A stretch of DNA of 30,041 nucleotides from Haplomitrium mnioides (taxonomy: Eukaryota; Marchantiophyta; Haplomitriopsida; Calobryales): the NCBI GenBank assembly GCA_049999725.1, contig JBNGIS010017657.1, forward strand, positions 1 to 30,041, read 5' to 3'. A program made the position numbers and the translations under genes. Shown piece after piece: positions 20,130 through 29,938 of the stretch; position 1 is the first letter of the stretch; each line of letters starts with the position of its first letter. Under the pieces are notes generated by a model. The model ran no database searches. It was not told where the DNA came from and worked only from the letters and a program-made list of their open reading frames with translations.

Positions 20130-20345
20130 GACAATATATAAATGTATGACACATGGTTGGAATGGTGGTCGTTTAGACAAGACCAAAATGATAGAATATG
20201 ATGGGGTCATTTTGGATGGTCAAAATGTTAGTTATTTAGGATGGCTTTAATGACATATTAGAAACATCATACATGACACTCTATCAATGTATGATATGTG
20301 GTTGGGTATTGTGGACATTTTAGATATAACTAAAATGACCAAGTA
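20130..20345. repeat. Two diverged copies of a ~148-bp unit
   Basis: AATGTATGACACATGGTTGG (20139) is repeated as AATGTATGATATGTGGTTGG (about 20286). Each is followed by a GTGG...TTTAGA...ACCAAAATGA-type block. The unit seems related to the cores of the minisatellite just left of it. Confidence 0.55.
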
Positions 20346-20515
20346 AATTGCAGTAACTTTGGACTGTCAATTCACTAATCATGTAGGATAGTCTTAATCA
20401 CCCATAAATTTGGATCATGCAATACTAGTGCATAATAATTTTTTCATATATAATTAATGAATTTTTAAGTTTACTATAAGATCAATCTTTATTTTCTAAA
20501 ATCCCAACATGCCTT

Positions 20516-20690
20516 GCATCAATATTACAAACATATAACTACAATATACAAAATCTATATTCATGGCTAATTTATGACTGCTTCAATGCCAACATTGCAT
20601 CAATGTTGCAAAGAGATAGCTAACAATATACAAAATCTATATTTTTTTTATATTTGTGGCTAGTTTTTATTTGCTTCAATGTTGCAAGCC
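20516..20690. repeat. 81-bp tandem repeat, two copies and a remnant
   Basis: GCATCAATATTACAAA at 20516 and GCATCAATGTTGCAAA at 20597 start copies 81 bp apart. Both contain AATATACAAAATCTATAT and end TGCTTCAATG. A third partial copy follows at about 20680. 81 bp is 27 codons, in phase with the minus-strand relic beside it. Confidence 0.65.
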
Positions 20691-21030
20691 AATCACCAAA
20701 AACATCCAAAATGTATACTTTTGTCTCTTTCCAATGCTCTTCTCTAGTGGACTACAAAGAAACCAAGTACTTGGTCTCCTCTTGTTGTAGCATTTGAGCC
20801 CACAATTGGTTCACTTCTTTTTCAATTTTCAAGTTGCCACATGAATTTCTTAAACAACTCACATTTTGCAAGAAGAATATCTTTGTTGTCTACTGACCCA
20901 AAAAAAACTTTCAATTCTCTAGTATTCTTTTGTTGCTCCAAGCACTTTCTTTGCATACGACTATCATACCCACGTGCCCCAAGTGCCAAAAAATTCTTCC
21001 CTCTTTTCAAAAGTGGTGGGAAAATCTAGG
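20691..21030 (-). pseudogene. Weak coding relic, unknown family
   Basis: The minus strand from about 21020 reads KRGKNFLALGARGYDSRMQR to KKFMWQLEN. With a one-base shift near 20825 it goes on as EKEVNQLWAQMLQQEETKYL, a stop, and TREEHWKETKVYILDVFGDW. The amino-acid mix is protein-like, with long helical character. The same frame runs into the 81-bp repeats, giving a 27-residue peptide repeat with stops. I recognise no domain. A 62-codon frame on the + strand overlaps it and is less protein-like. Confidence 0.3.
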
Positions 21031-21147
21031 TATAATGTTGGCTACCATTGCCCTCCAAACCTAGTATAAAAATAAAGTAAATAAATTTAAAAAAACTGGA
21101 GAAAAATGGTGTTGGCAACATGGAATGATAGATAGCAATTGAAAGAG

Positions 21148-21180
21148 AAAATAGAATAGAATAGAATAGAATTAAATTAA
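21148..21180. repeat. (AATAG)n microsatellite
   Basis: AATAGAATAGAATAGAAT followed by TAAAT variants. Confidence 0.75.
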
Positions 21181-22285
21181 ATGTTTAAAGTCCTAGACCA
21201 GCATGAAGGCAATAGAGATTGAGTACAACCTGCACTTTTATATGAAGGAGAGGAGAAAGAAAAGGGAGGAGATGTTAGTTAATTAGAAAATTAGAATCAA
21301 ATGCCAAAATTTTAATCAAGTAACTTTCAAATTAAAACACTAGTAAGAGGTGAAGAAAAAGTTTCAAGAAAAATGCTCTATCACTATTTTTTTACTACAC
21401 CCATGCTTTATGCTCCTAGAACTCACATGTGCTGCAAATTATAATCCACCATCAATTTAAATTGACAAAAATTTCAATCACAATACAAAACTGATCTCAT
21501 AGAAAAAAAAAAGTTAGGTGGCTTGGAGGTGGAATGCCAATTTAAGCTTGCATAAAAAGAATGCACTCTAAAATGCATCTACCAATTCACCAACTTATGC
21601 TAAGGTAAAAACCATGAAAGATAGCTCTCTAGTGCTAAAGACATCACTTTGCCTTTACCAAGCACAAAATCAATAGTTGGGAAATAGTCCAAAGTTTTGT
21701 TGAATCACTGTTTGTTCAAGACATACATGTGTTAAGAGAGAATATCAAAGTTCCACCTAAGTTTATTTTCTGAAAAAAAATTACTCTCATGTTTTATGAG
21801 GAAAAGTACAAGGGTTTAGGTGAAATAAGAGAGCCTTTAGTGTAATTGTTAACTATAGACTAGATCTATAGCAAGAACTTTCTCTAAGCATCTCAATTTA
21901 ATGCAACTGCATCTTTGTTAAGAGCATGGGAACATTGATGTAAATTAGAAAATATTATACTCTTGTAGGATTATTTTCAAAAATCTATTGGATGATATTT
22001 TGCTCACTTGCCTACTCTAAGAAAGTAAGTATCATCCACATAGTCTTATAGATCCTCCCTTTGAGTAGCTTCTAGATTACCAAGTTGTTGGATTGCCTAG
22101 AGCATAAACTATACTCATTTAGAGAACTCAAAATTTAAGCGTAAAACCAAACAATAGGGCATAAAGAGAAACTTGACACCAATTCTTATGACCAAGCAAG
22201 AGAGATAGAAAAGTTCTAGTAGTTGTCGTACATAGTGGAGTCAAGAAGGGTTGTCTACTATTGCATGCATCGGAAGAGGTGATAG
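21181..22285. other. Intergenic, no gene recognised
   Basis: AT-rich, stops in all frames, no repeat that I can align. Confidence 0.5.
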
Positions 22286-22330
22286 TTCCACATTGGCATC
22301 ATTTAGTTGGAGTCCACTTGTATAAATAGG
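22286..22330 (+). promoter_or_regulatory. Promoter-like or solo-LTR-like motif pair
   Basis: TTCCACATTGG at 22286-22296 and TATAAATAGG at 22321-22330. This pairing is common in plant copia LTRs and some plant promoters. No coding region follows and no second LTR copy was found, so it may be a solo LTR or chance. Confidence 0.3.
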
Positions 22331-23100
22331 TGACAACTTTCAAAGGGCATCCAAGATGGATCACAATTTTCACTTTCGTTTAGCACAACCAGAAACAATC
22401 CATGTAAGGTAACTTTGTCCTTGAGAGGGAGATGAGACTCTCTATTTGAGATTCAAAAAACTCCTTTGAGCTAGAAAGAAAATAAACTTTAAGAATCGGC
22501 TATTGAATACTCAAAATTTAATTGTATCTTAGATACTTCAGAGAGTATAAGGTATTTTGATTATTTGAATGGATGTATACTCTGTTTGTTTACACATATC
22601 AAAAATATAAACTTGTAAGCCTTTCTAAGATTGTGGAATAGCTAGATCTAAGAAGTTGCAAGAGAAGCCATTAGAGGTAGAGAGTTTAACTCACATGACT
22701 TTCTAGGATAGACGCCTCTTCCTATGGTATAATCATCCAAGTACATGAAATCTGAAAAGTTTTCTAAATGAGGGACAAACAATCATCAAAAAACCTTCTA
22801 ACAAGAGAAAGCTTATGAAGGAAGACAAGTGTGAGATCTAGCAAGTCCCTTGAAAATTTCCCATTTGTAGGTGAACAAATGAACTTAGCCAAGTACACTA
22901 CACAATTAGTGCTTATATGCCATCTCTATAGATTTTCTAAGGACATATAGTGACCAAAAGAGAGATGAAGATTGTCCACAAGGAATTCCAACCAACAAAT
23001 GAGGTTTGTGGCTTCTACTAACTTAAAAAACTTAAGGTTTTGCAAGAGTATAACTCTTCTTTACTTTTAAGCCATATTAAATTAACAAGCTCTAATAGGC
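22331..23100. other. Intergenic, no gene recognised
   Basis: AT-rich, no coding or repeat signal seen. The left boundary of the outer copia LTR may lie in its last 50 bp. Confidence 0.45.
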
Positions 23101-23284
23101 TGCTAGGCTGAGCTGGTAGCCCCCTTAATTTAGTTAGGATTAGTATTATACCTGAGGCAGATTGGAGTCGTGTGTGTGCACTCCTCCCCTTTATGTAAAT
23201 TGCACCATTCTGTGCTTATATGATATATATTGCATTTCCTCTTCTATGAGTTTGTGTTTTTGATGCGCAGTGTGAATTATTGAC
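23101..23284 (+). repeat. 5' LTR of the outer copia element (start provisional)
   Basis: Ends TTGACA at 23284, directly before the primer site. TGCTAGGCTGAGC at 23101 is a plausible TG start. The 3' copy is outside the window, so the left end cannot be fixed. Confidence 0.5.
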
Positions 23285-23296
23285 ATGGTATCAGAG
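23285..23296 (+). other. Primer binding site, initiator tRNA-Met
   Basis: TGGTATCAGAGC, the standard plant copia site, starts right after the LTR's CA end. It fixes the 3' end of the LTR and the + orientation. Confidence 0.85.
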
Positions 23297-23812
23297 CAGG
23301 TTCAGGAGCAGGCTTAACACCACGTGGCATGTAAAATTTTAAGAGAAAAAAAAATTGATCCTCCATCATGTGCGTTGGCTGATTTGTTGAATCGAGTGTA
23401 GCAAAGGAAGTGCAGAAAAGTTGAGTGCAGAAAAAGTCGCTGGCCCCCGTGAAGATTGCTGCTGAAGAATTAAAGATTACAGATTTCTGAAGAATCAAGG
23501 ACAGTAGACCAGGAGAAGTTCGAATTTTATTTTTGCGTTGAGGGAGCCTGCTGGAAATTAGGGGTTCCTGCCCTCAACAAAGAGAACAACAATCATTTGT
23601 GGAAGAACACAATTCAAACAACAAAGGAGGTTGGTTTGAGGCAAAAATGACAGCAATTTCTGCTTGTTTGTGAGTGCAATAGGATTGCCCAGAGGAGACG
23701 GTTCAGCTGCAATTTAAATCACTTGATTTGGAGCAGAAACAAGAAAGTTCTGCTCAAATTTGTGAGTTGCAGAAGAAAACCGCAGCAACAAGAAAAAGGT
23801 GTTGAAGCAAAG

Positions 23813-23817
23813 GTTGT
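23813..23817. repeat. Target site duplication GTTGT, left
   Basis: Five bases directly before the inner element's left end; an identical copy is at 26484-26488. Confidence 0.85.
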
Positions 23818-24142
23818 TGTTGAAAATAATCATAGAGAGATCAAAGAACTGTAGCTGAGACTTGTGAAGGTTGATCATTCAGCTTCTTCTCATATACTTT
23901 ATGATCAAAAGTATCTCTACAACAAACAAGCAAGCAAGAGTGTCTATGAAGTGAGTGCCTTCCACTTCTATATATATATATATTCACAAGGCTAACCTCC
24001 TTAGCCACACAAACTAAACTTAGGGTTGATATCACAAGACTGAAATTAGGGCTCAAAATTAGGTTCAACCCTAAAACACAGATTGCCATGTCAGTTTGGC
24101 TCATAGCCAGTAGTAACCCTAATTGAGCTCGATGTCTCAATA
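23818..24142 (-). repeat. 3' LTR of the inner copia element
   Basis: 325 bp. In element orientation it runs TATTGAGACATC...TTCAACA; the second base is A instead of the usual G in both copies. It differs from the other LTR mainly by a longer (TA)n tract at about 23969-23981, a 3-base indel and scattered transitions. Confidence 0.9.
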
Positions 24143-24955
24143 ACTCCCCCTTGAGCTCAACGCATGTACTCCAAGTCGATCTATGAATTTCAGCAGCTTC
24201 TCTGTGCCCAATGACTTGGTAAAAATATGAGCCACTTGATCCTCAGTGCTGACATATTTCATATCAACCATCCTTGCCAAAACTTTCTCCCTCACATAGT
24301 GATAGTGCACCTCAATGTGCTTTGAGAGTGCATGAAAAACTGGATTGTTAGCCAACTGGAAACTGCTTATATTATCACAATAAACCTCCATTGGTCTATT
24401 CACACTAACTCCCAAATCATGCAGGAGTTTAAGTAGCCATGCCACCTCGCATGTAGCGATGGCTGCACCTCTGTACTCAGCCTCTATGCTTGAAAGCACA
24501 ACCATTGGTTGCTTCTTGCTGCTCCACGCTATCCCAATGCTACCAAATGAAAATACAAATCCACTTGTTGATCTTCGATCACCTGTACTGCCTACCCAAT
24601 ATGTATTTGTAAAACCAAAAATATGGAACTTCTTACCACTCTCAGCGAACAGGCCATACTGTATTGTTGACTTCACATATCGAAGAATCTGACAGACTGC
24701 ATCAAGGTGCGGCTTCCGTGGACTTTGCATAAATTGACTTACCAGACCTACAACATAACTCAAATCTGGTCTTGTGATGGTGAGATAAATCAAACTCCTT
24801 ACCATATGTTTGTCACTTGTGGGATCTTTCACCAACTGACCTTCATGATTACTCAGCTTGGAATTCTGATCTAAAGGAGTTGCAATTGGTTTGCAACCTG
24901 TCATCCCATACTTAGACAGCATGTCCAATGCATATTGCCTTATTGGAATTTGCAT
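24137..24955 (-). pseudogene. Copia RT end and RNase H, open frame of 272 residues
   Basis: This is the C-terminal part of a copia polyprotein. Residues about 5-70 are the RT tail (ALDMLSKYGMTGCKPIATPL, TRPDLSYVVGLVSQFM). From about residue 115 follows RNase H: GSTGDRRSTSGFVF, SSIEAEYRGAA, VYCDNISSFQLANNP, SKHIEVHYHYVRE and DQVAHIFTKSL. The Glu in SIEAEY and the Asp in YCDN are kept, but the first catalytic motif, normally Asp-Ala-Asp-Trp, reads Asn-Thr-Tyr-Trp, so activity is unlikely. The frame has no stop. Its stop codon lies in the LTR, and the polypurine tract is read as SRGS just before it. The first residues lie at a deletion joint with gag. The open ATG at 24955 is not a native start. 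Confidence 0.8.
24143..24150 (-). other. Polypurine tract of the inner copia element
   Basis: AGGGGGAGT-type tract on the minus strand directly before the 3' LTR; primes second-strand synthesis. Confidence 0.85.
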
Positions 24956-25840
24956 AGTTCCTTTGAACTCTTGTGTTCCTCAAATCATTTTGTTTCTTGA
25001 AACAGTCTTTCACCATGTGGCTTGGCTTGCCACAATAAAAAAAATATGTTCCTTGATTCTAATATTGACCACTGCGTCCTCGATTACTCCCTTTGCCTCT
25101 AAATTGGCATCTGCCATATGAATTTGACTATTGATGTTGTTGACTTTGTACAGTCTCATTTGAACATCCTCTTCCATAGCCTCTGCCTTGGCCTCTACCT
25201 CTGTAAGAGTAGAAAACTTGTTCTTAGTTGCCTTGACTACTTGATGCTCCTCCACCAAGGTCAAGTTCTTCTGCAACAAGCATAGAAATGAGTTGTGTAA
25301 ACGATGTAGCTCCTTCCCTTGTTCTCATTGACATCTTAAACTGCTCGTATTCTTTGCCCAATCCATTCAGGCATACTGCCACCATGGCACTCTCTTTCAC
25401 ATCTTCTCCTAAATTCACTAGCTGTTTAGCTAGTGATTTAATTTTCGAGGCATAGGCATTGATATTGAGTTTTTCTTTCTGCAAATTGAAAAACTCCATT
25501 TGTAGTGTCAGCTTCCTTGCATCTGATGTGACTGCATATCTATTCTTCAAAATATCCCAAGCTTCCTTGGGTGTCTTTGCTAAAGATACATATCCCATCA
25601 TCTTATTATCAACACTGATGGTAAGCCAGTATAGCAACTTATGAACCTTTTCAATGTAAATCCTAAATGCTTGCATTTCAGTAGTGGATGGGGCTGGTCC
25701 TAACATAGGCTCTGTTTCAACACCTGTGATGAAATCCCAAAAACCTCTGCCTTTGATACAGTTGGTCATTCTCATAGACCAAACACTGTAATTGTTCTCA
25801 TTGAGTTTTCACTTACAATATGAGAAATCCCATTTGCCAT
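24956..25840 (-). pseudogene. gag: Copia gag relic of the inner element
   Basis: Start ATG at 25840 (MANGISHIVSE), then a one-base loss near 25810 shifts frame. The main part is open at 25775-25224: IKGRGFWDFITG, KVHKLLYWLTISVDNKMMGY and KTPKEAWDILKNRY, blocks of the copia gag (UBN2-type) domain, ending in SSSQGN and a stop. A Gly/Arg-rich linker follows in the same sense, with more stops. Then FFYCGKPSHMVKDC (about 25040-24995) is a CCHC zinc knuckle whose first Cys is Phe. After RVQRNYA the sequence jumps to the RT tail: an internal deletion. Compared with the outer element's gag, it has one Gln and one Trp codon intact where the other has stops. Confidence 0.75.
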
Positions 25841-26155
25841 TTTGAACCCTCAAGAAATTCAAAACTTTGTGTGTCACTTCTTATGACCACCTTCAAAATC
25901 ACGATATGTAGGAGAAGAATCGTTGCAACCTTCTCTGTTGATGCTTCAGTCTTCACAATAATAACTTCACAATAATAGATCATATGGAGGTAGATAAAAT
26001 TAGATTAGCAATTCACCAGGAATCAGCTTTGAAGAAGCACCAAATAAATTGAGGATTGACTCAATTTTTTCCAGACACTCTCTATTCATGAATCTTGCTG
26101 CGTATCCATGAATATTGCTCTCTATTCATGAATCTTGATCTCTATTCATGAACAT

Positions 26156-26167
26156 GCTCTGATACCA
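26156..26167 (-). other. Primer binding site of the inner element
   Basis: TGGTATCAGAGC read on the minus strand, directly abutting the LTR end at 26168. Confidence 0.9.
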
Positions 26168-26483
26168 TGTTGAAAAAAATCATAGAGAGATCAAAGAGCT
26201 GTAGTTGAGACTTGTGAAGGCTGATCATTCAGCTTCTTCTCAAATACTTTATTATCAAAAGTATCTCTACAAACAAGCAAGCAATAGTGTCTATGAAGTG
26301 AGTGCCTCCCACTTCTTTATATACTCACAAGGATAACCTCCTTAGCCACACAAACTAAACTTAGGGTTGATATCACAAGACTGAAATTAGGGTTCAAAAT
26401 TAGGTTCAACCCTAAAACATAGGCTACCATGTCAGTCTGGCTCATAGCCACTAGTAACCCTAATTGAGCTCGATGTCTCAATA
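26168..26483 (-). repeat. 5' LTR of the inner copia element
   Basis: 316 bp, the partner of 23818-24142 at about 95% identity by eye. Both share the TATTGA start and TCAACA end in element orientation. Confidence 0.9.
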
Positions 26484-26488
26484 GTTGT
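26484..26488. repeat. Target site duplication GTTGT, right
   Basis: Identical to 23813-23817. Removing 23818-26488 restores a continuous outer-element leader (AGGTTGT|GAAGCAAG), which is matched by the intact repeat copy at 26651-26665 (AGGTTGTGAAGTAGG). Confidence 0.9.
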
Positions 26489-27362
26489 GAAGCAAGAATT
26501 TAACATAGAAGTTATGGAGCAAGGTCGTCTAACAATTTTGATCCTAGGGCAACTTGAATTAGGAGATTTGGAGTAGAAACAAGAAAATTCTGCTCGAATT
26601 TGTAAGTTGCTAAAGAAAACCACTGCAACAGGAAAAAGGTGTCGAAGCATAGGTTGTGAAGTAGGAATTTGACATAAAAGGTTTGGAGTAGGGTTGCCCA
26701 ACAATTTCAATCCTAGGGCAACTTGAATCAGTAGATTTGGAGCAGAAACAAGAAAGTTCTGCTCATCGACTTGATTTGTAGCCGAAGAGGATCACAACAT
26801 CAAACAAGTCGAAGGAGATTTTTGAAGAAGATCGAATCAGCAAAAAAAAAAAAATCAAAGAAGGTAAGGAGCAATTCAGTGATTGAAGTAGGGTGTTGTT
26901 TGTAGGACAAGACAAATTGGAAGTGTTGGCAAGTCAAGTCAAATCGAAGGAAGTTGCAAGGCACAAAGAAATCAAAGGTTTTGAATGTTGGCTGGGAACA
27001 AATCGAAGAGTCAAAGGAGGCATTTCTGTTTTGTACTTGAGGAAATTGCAGAAGGCAAAGAATTGAAGGGGATTGGAAAATTTCATTATTCGTTGAAGAA
27101 GACAGAGAGAGATTCATTTGGGGTGAAGAACAAATCGATGATGGTGCAGAAGAATCGGTAAGAAAGTATGTGTGTTTTGTTATTGTCTTCTGTTATAAGA
27201 CCTGAACCTATTCACACATAAATTCAGTTTCAACAGAGGGATTCACAAGAAACTTGTCCAATTCACAGAAAATCTATTCATTAGCCCAACAAATACCTGA
27301 AATCCCTGAAACTTGAAACTGTACAAAGCCGATATTACAGTTCACTTAAGCCAACAGAGAAG

Positions 27363-28340
27363 ATGGTAGATGGAATCTCTCAGATAGTCAGTGAGAAACT
27401 GACAGAAAACAATTATAATGTTTGGTCAATCAGAATGACAAACTTTATAAAAGGAAGAGGGTACTGGGACTTCATCACAGAAGATGAAGTTGAACCAGTC
27501 TTAAACCTGTCCCCATCTAGTGAGGAGATGTAGGCCTTCAAGACACATATAGAGAAGGTCCACAAGCTATTGTACTAGTTAACCATCAGTGTTGATGACA
27601 AGATGATGGGTTATGTGTCAGCAACTAAGACACCCAAGGAAGCTTGGGATATCCTGAAGGAGAGATATGCCATCACGTCGTATGCAAGGAAGCTGACATT
27701 GCAGATGGAATTCTTTAATCTGCAAAAAGAAAAAATGAATGTACATGCTTTTGCCTTGAAGATCAAATCACTAGCTAAGCAGCTAGCAAATGTTGGAGAA
27801 GTGAAGGAGAGTGCCATGGTGGCAATTTGCCTGAATGGTTTAGGCAAAGAGTATAAACAGTTTAAAACATCAATAAGGACGAGAGAAGGAACCACATCCT
27901 TCTCACAGTTGATTGCCATGCTAGTGGCAAAAGAACTTGACATTGGAAGAGGTGCTTCAAGTAGTCAAGAACAAGCATTTTACTCTAACAAGGGTAGAGG
28001 ATGAGGAGGTAGAAGCTATGGTAGGAGTAATGCTTTCAGAGGTCGTTCAACCGTCATTGTGCAAAATCAGCATCACCAATCAAATCAATTTGATGGTAGA
28101 GGCCAGTTTAGAGGTAGGGGGAGCAACAAAGGGTGTGGAAGCCAACCACAACATTCAGGGGGAGATTGCTATTATTGTGGTAAGCCAGGTCACATGGCGA
28201 AGGACTACTACAAAAAGCAGAATGACATAAGAAACAACAGAGTGCAAGGGAACTATGCAGGTTATAGCAAGTCAAACAATGAGATATTGTTTGTCATGCA
28301 GCATGGGTACTCATCTATAGTGTGTGAAAAGCAAAACAAT
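27363..28340 (+). pseudogene. gag: Copia gag relic of the outer element
   Basis: Start ATG at 27363 (MVDGISQIVSEKLTENNYNV), which opens a typical copia gag, followed by IKGRGYWDF. One frame holds throughout, with stops at 27531-27533 (Gln in the inner element), 27576-27578 (Trp there) and 28002-28004 (probably an Arg codon, CGA to TGA). The capsid-type domain includes KTPKEAWDILKERYAIT. A Gly/Arg-rich linker (about 28000-28150) leads to a zinc knuckle, CYYCGKPGHMAKDYY (about 28168-28212), whose last Cys is Tyr. Gag would package the RNA. All the changes named are C-to-T or G-to-A. Confidence 0.8.
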
Positions 28341-28760
28341 GATGGAGATAAGTGGTTTGTCGATTTTGCATGTTCTAATCACATGACAAGCCATGGAGAG
28401 TGGTTTAACGAAACCATAAATTTGAGTACACATGGTTATGTAGAGATTGGTGATTCTACTATGCATCTTATCCATCAGATTGATAGCATACCAATAGTAT
28501 TGGAGAATGGAAAAAAAAGTGCCTATTTGATGTGATGCATGTGCCAATGATTCAGAACAATCTGATTTCATGTGGACAATATGTAGAGCAACATATGCAG
28601 GTCAGGTTTAACCCCAATGGAGTGTTCATTGAGGATTGGGGAAACAATTGCAATCTGATTTCAAAAGGAATTAGGAGTGGCAAGATGTTCACATTGGATG
28701 TGAGCATGCCTAAATTTTCAAAAGCCATGTTTGTACACGGTACAGGAGTTGTGTTAGACA
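28341..28760 (+). pseudogene. Copia protease relic of the outer element
   Basis: KWFVDFACSNHMTSHGEWF (about 28350-28407) is the active-site strand of the copia aspartic protease; the catalytic Asp-Ser-Gly is here Asp-Phe-Ala. The frame goes on to 28535. A shift near 28530 moves it to the next frame, which reads MHVPMIQNNLISCGQYVEQH, the usual 'VLYVP...NLLSVGQL'-like block after the protease. It would cleave the polyprotein, but the changed motif makes it inactive. Confidence 0.7.
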
Positions 28761-29640
28761 TAGAGATATAGCACAAGAGAATTGGGCATGTTCATGTGCA
28801 AAGGTTAAGGAATATGCAGAGCTTAGGGGTAGTCAGTAGGCTGCCCAAGCTTAAAGTAGAAGGAATGCAGAAATTTTGTGAAGCTTGTCAGTTTGGCAAA
28901 CAGGCAAGACAAGCGTTCCCCCATGATGCGTATGTGGCAAAGAAGCCATTTGAGGTGGTACACTCAAATGTATGGGGTCCAACAAAAACAAGATCCATTG
29001 GAGGGTGTACATACTATGTGACCTTCATTGATGATTATTCAAGGAAAATCTGGATCTATTTCATGAAGCAGAAGAGTGAACATTTCAAACATTTCAGAGC
29101 TATGGTGGAGAAAAAGAAAGGGCAGTAAGTCAAATGCTTGAGATCAGATGGTGGAGGAGAATATTTCTCCATAGAATTCTGCACCTACATGCAGAGAGAA
29201 GGAATCAAAAGGTAGCAAACATGCAGGTACACACCTCAGCAAAATGGCGTTGATGAGAGGAAGAACCGACACATAGCAAAGGTGGCAAGGGCATTGATGA
29301 ATGAGAAGAATGTGCCACATTATTATTGGGCAGAAGCAGTGTCTACTGCTGTTTATATCATGAACTGAACCCTTACAACTGTAGTTCATGGCATGATGCT
29401 AGAAGAGAAGTTTACATGGAGACGCTCAGGCATTTCACACTTGAAAGTGTTTGGTTGCATTGCTTATGTACATGTACCAGCTGAAACACGCAGTAAATTA
29501 GACCCAAAAGCTGAAAAATGTGTTTTCATTGGATATTCAAATGAGTAGAAGGGGTATAGGTGCTAATGTCCTACTACACACATGCTAACGATGAGTAGAG
29601 GTGTGATATTTGATGAGTTAAGTACTTGGTATAAGCAGAA
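28761..29640 (+). pseudogene. Copia integrase relic of the outer element
   Basis: One frame with stops at 28769-28771 (a Trp position in the family), 29126-29128, 29213-29215, 29366-29368, 29546-29548 and 29564-29566. The pre-integrase zinc domain is readable (HKRIGHVHVQRL, FCEACQFGKQARQAF: His-His-Cys-Cys kept). In the core, HSNVWGP has Asn for the first catalytic Asp; FIDDYSRKIWIYF, LRSDGGGEYFS (second Asp kept) and TPQQNGVDERKNRH (Glu kept) follow. Then come HLKVFGCIAYVHVP, KCVFIGYSNE and GVIFDELSTW, the usual C-terminal blocks. Stops and the lost Asp rule out function. Confidence 0.8.
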
Positions 29641-29938
29641 ACTGGTGAATGACATAAGTGAGACAAATGAGAAGCAGGTTATGTCAGAACCAACTCAACA
29701 AACTCAAGTATTGAGTGGACCACATGGTGAAGGCAGTAGTAGTGGCAGCACTAGTACATGGAAAGGAAGGCTGCACAGAAATTTAGAGCAATATACTCCA
29801 AATAACTCTCAATATGAAATGTCTATAGGAGAAGAAGGCAATGGTGATTCTGAAAATATGGATGAAGAACTGAGATTACTCTCAGCTTCAACATCAAGCC
29901 AAAAAACAAAAGGAGCAGCAGGTGCAAAGTATACCTAA
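29582..29938 (+). pseudogene. Copia integrase-RT linker, open frame of 118 residues
   Basis: The same frame as the integrase, open from 29582. After GVIFDE the sequence is polar and low in hydrophobic residues (EPTQQTQVLSGPHGEGSSSG), as expected for the linker between copia integrase and RT. The expected RT start is not reached: the frame stops at 29936-29938 and the following 100 bp lack copia homology. Confidence 0.6.

Larger units (their letters stand above)
23818..26483 (-). mobile_element. Inner Ty1/copia element, 2.67-kb deletion derivative
   Basis: Minus-strand element with LTRs 23818-24142 and 26168-26483, a primer site at 26156-26167, a polypurine tract at 24143-24150, gag at its 5' side and RNase H at its 3' side, and a 5-bp GTTGT target duplication. 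Protease, integrase and most of RT are missing, so it is non-autonomous. Gag is clearly related to that of the element it sits in. LTR divergence (about 17 differences in about 315 aligned bases, counted by eye) makes it younger than its host. Confidence 0.9.
23297..27362 (+). other. Leader of the outer copia element, with 169-bp repeats
   Basis: Non-coding, purine-rich DNA. Excluding the inserted element it is about 1.4 kb. It holds copies of a 169-bp repeat: partial at about 23722-23817, then 26489-26657, then 26658-26764 and partial. Shared blocks include AGATTTGGAG(C/T)AGAAACA, GAAA(G/A)TTCTGCTC and CCTAGGGCAACTTGAAT. The inner element inserted inside the first copy. Confidence 0.65.

Noticed and set aside
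24459-25644. Three + strand frames (61-77 codons) in the inner copia
   Set aside because: Antisense shadows of the minus-strand RNase H and gag coding.
26800-27117. 105-codon minus-strand frame
   Set aside because: Antisense of the purine-rich copia leader; Phe/Ser-rich shadow.
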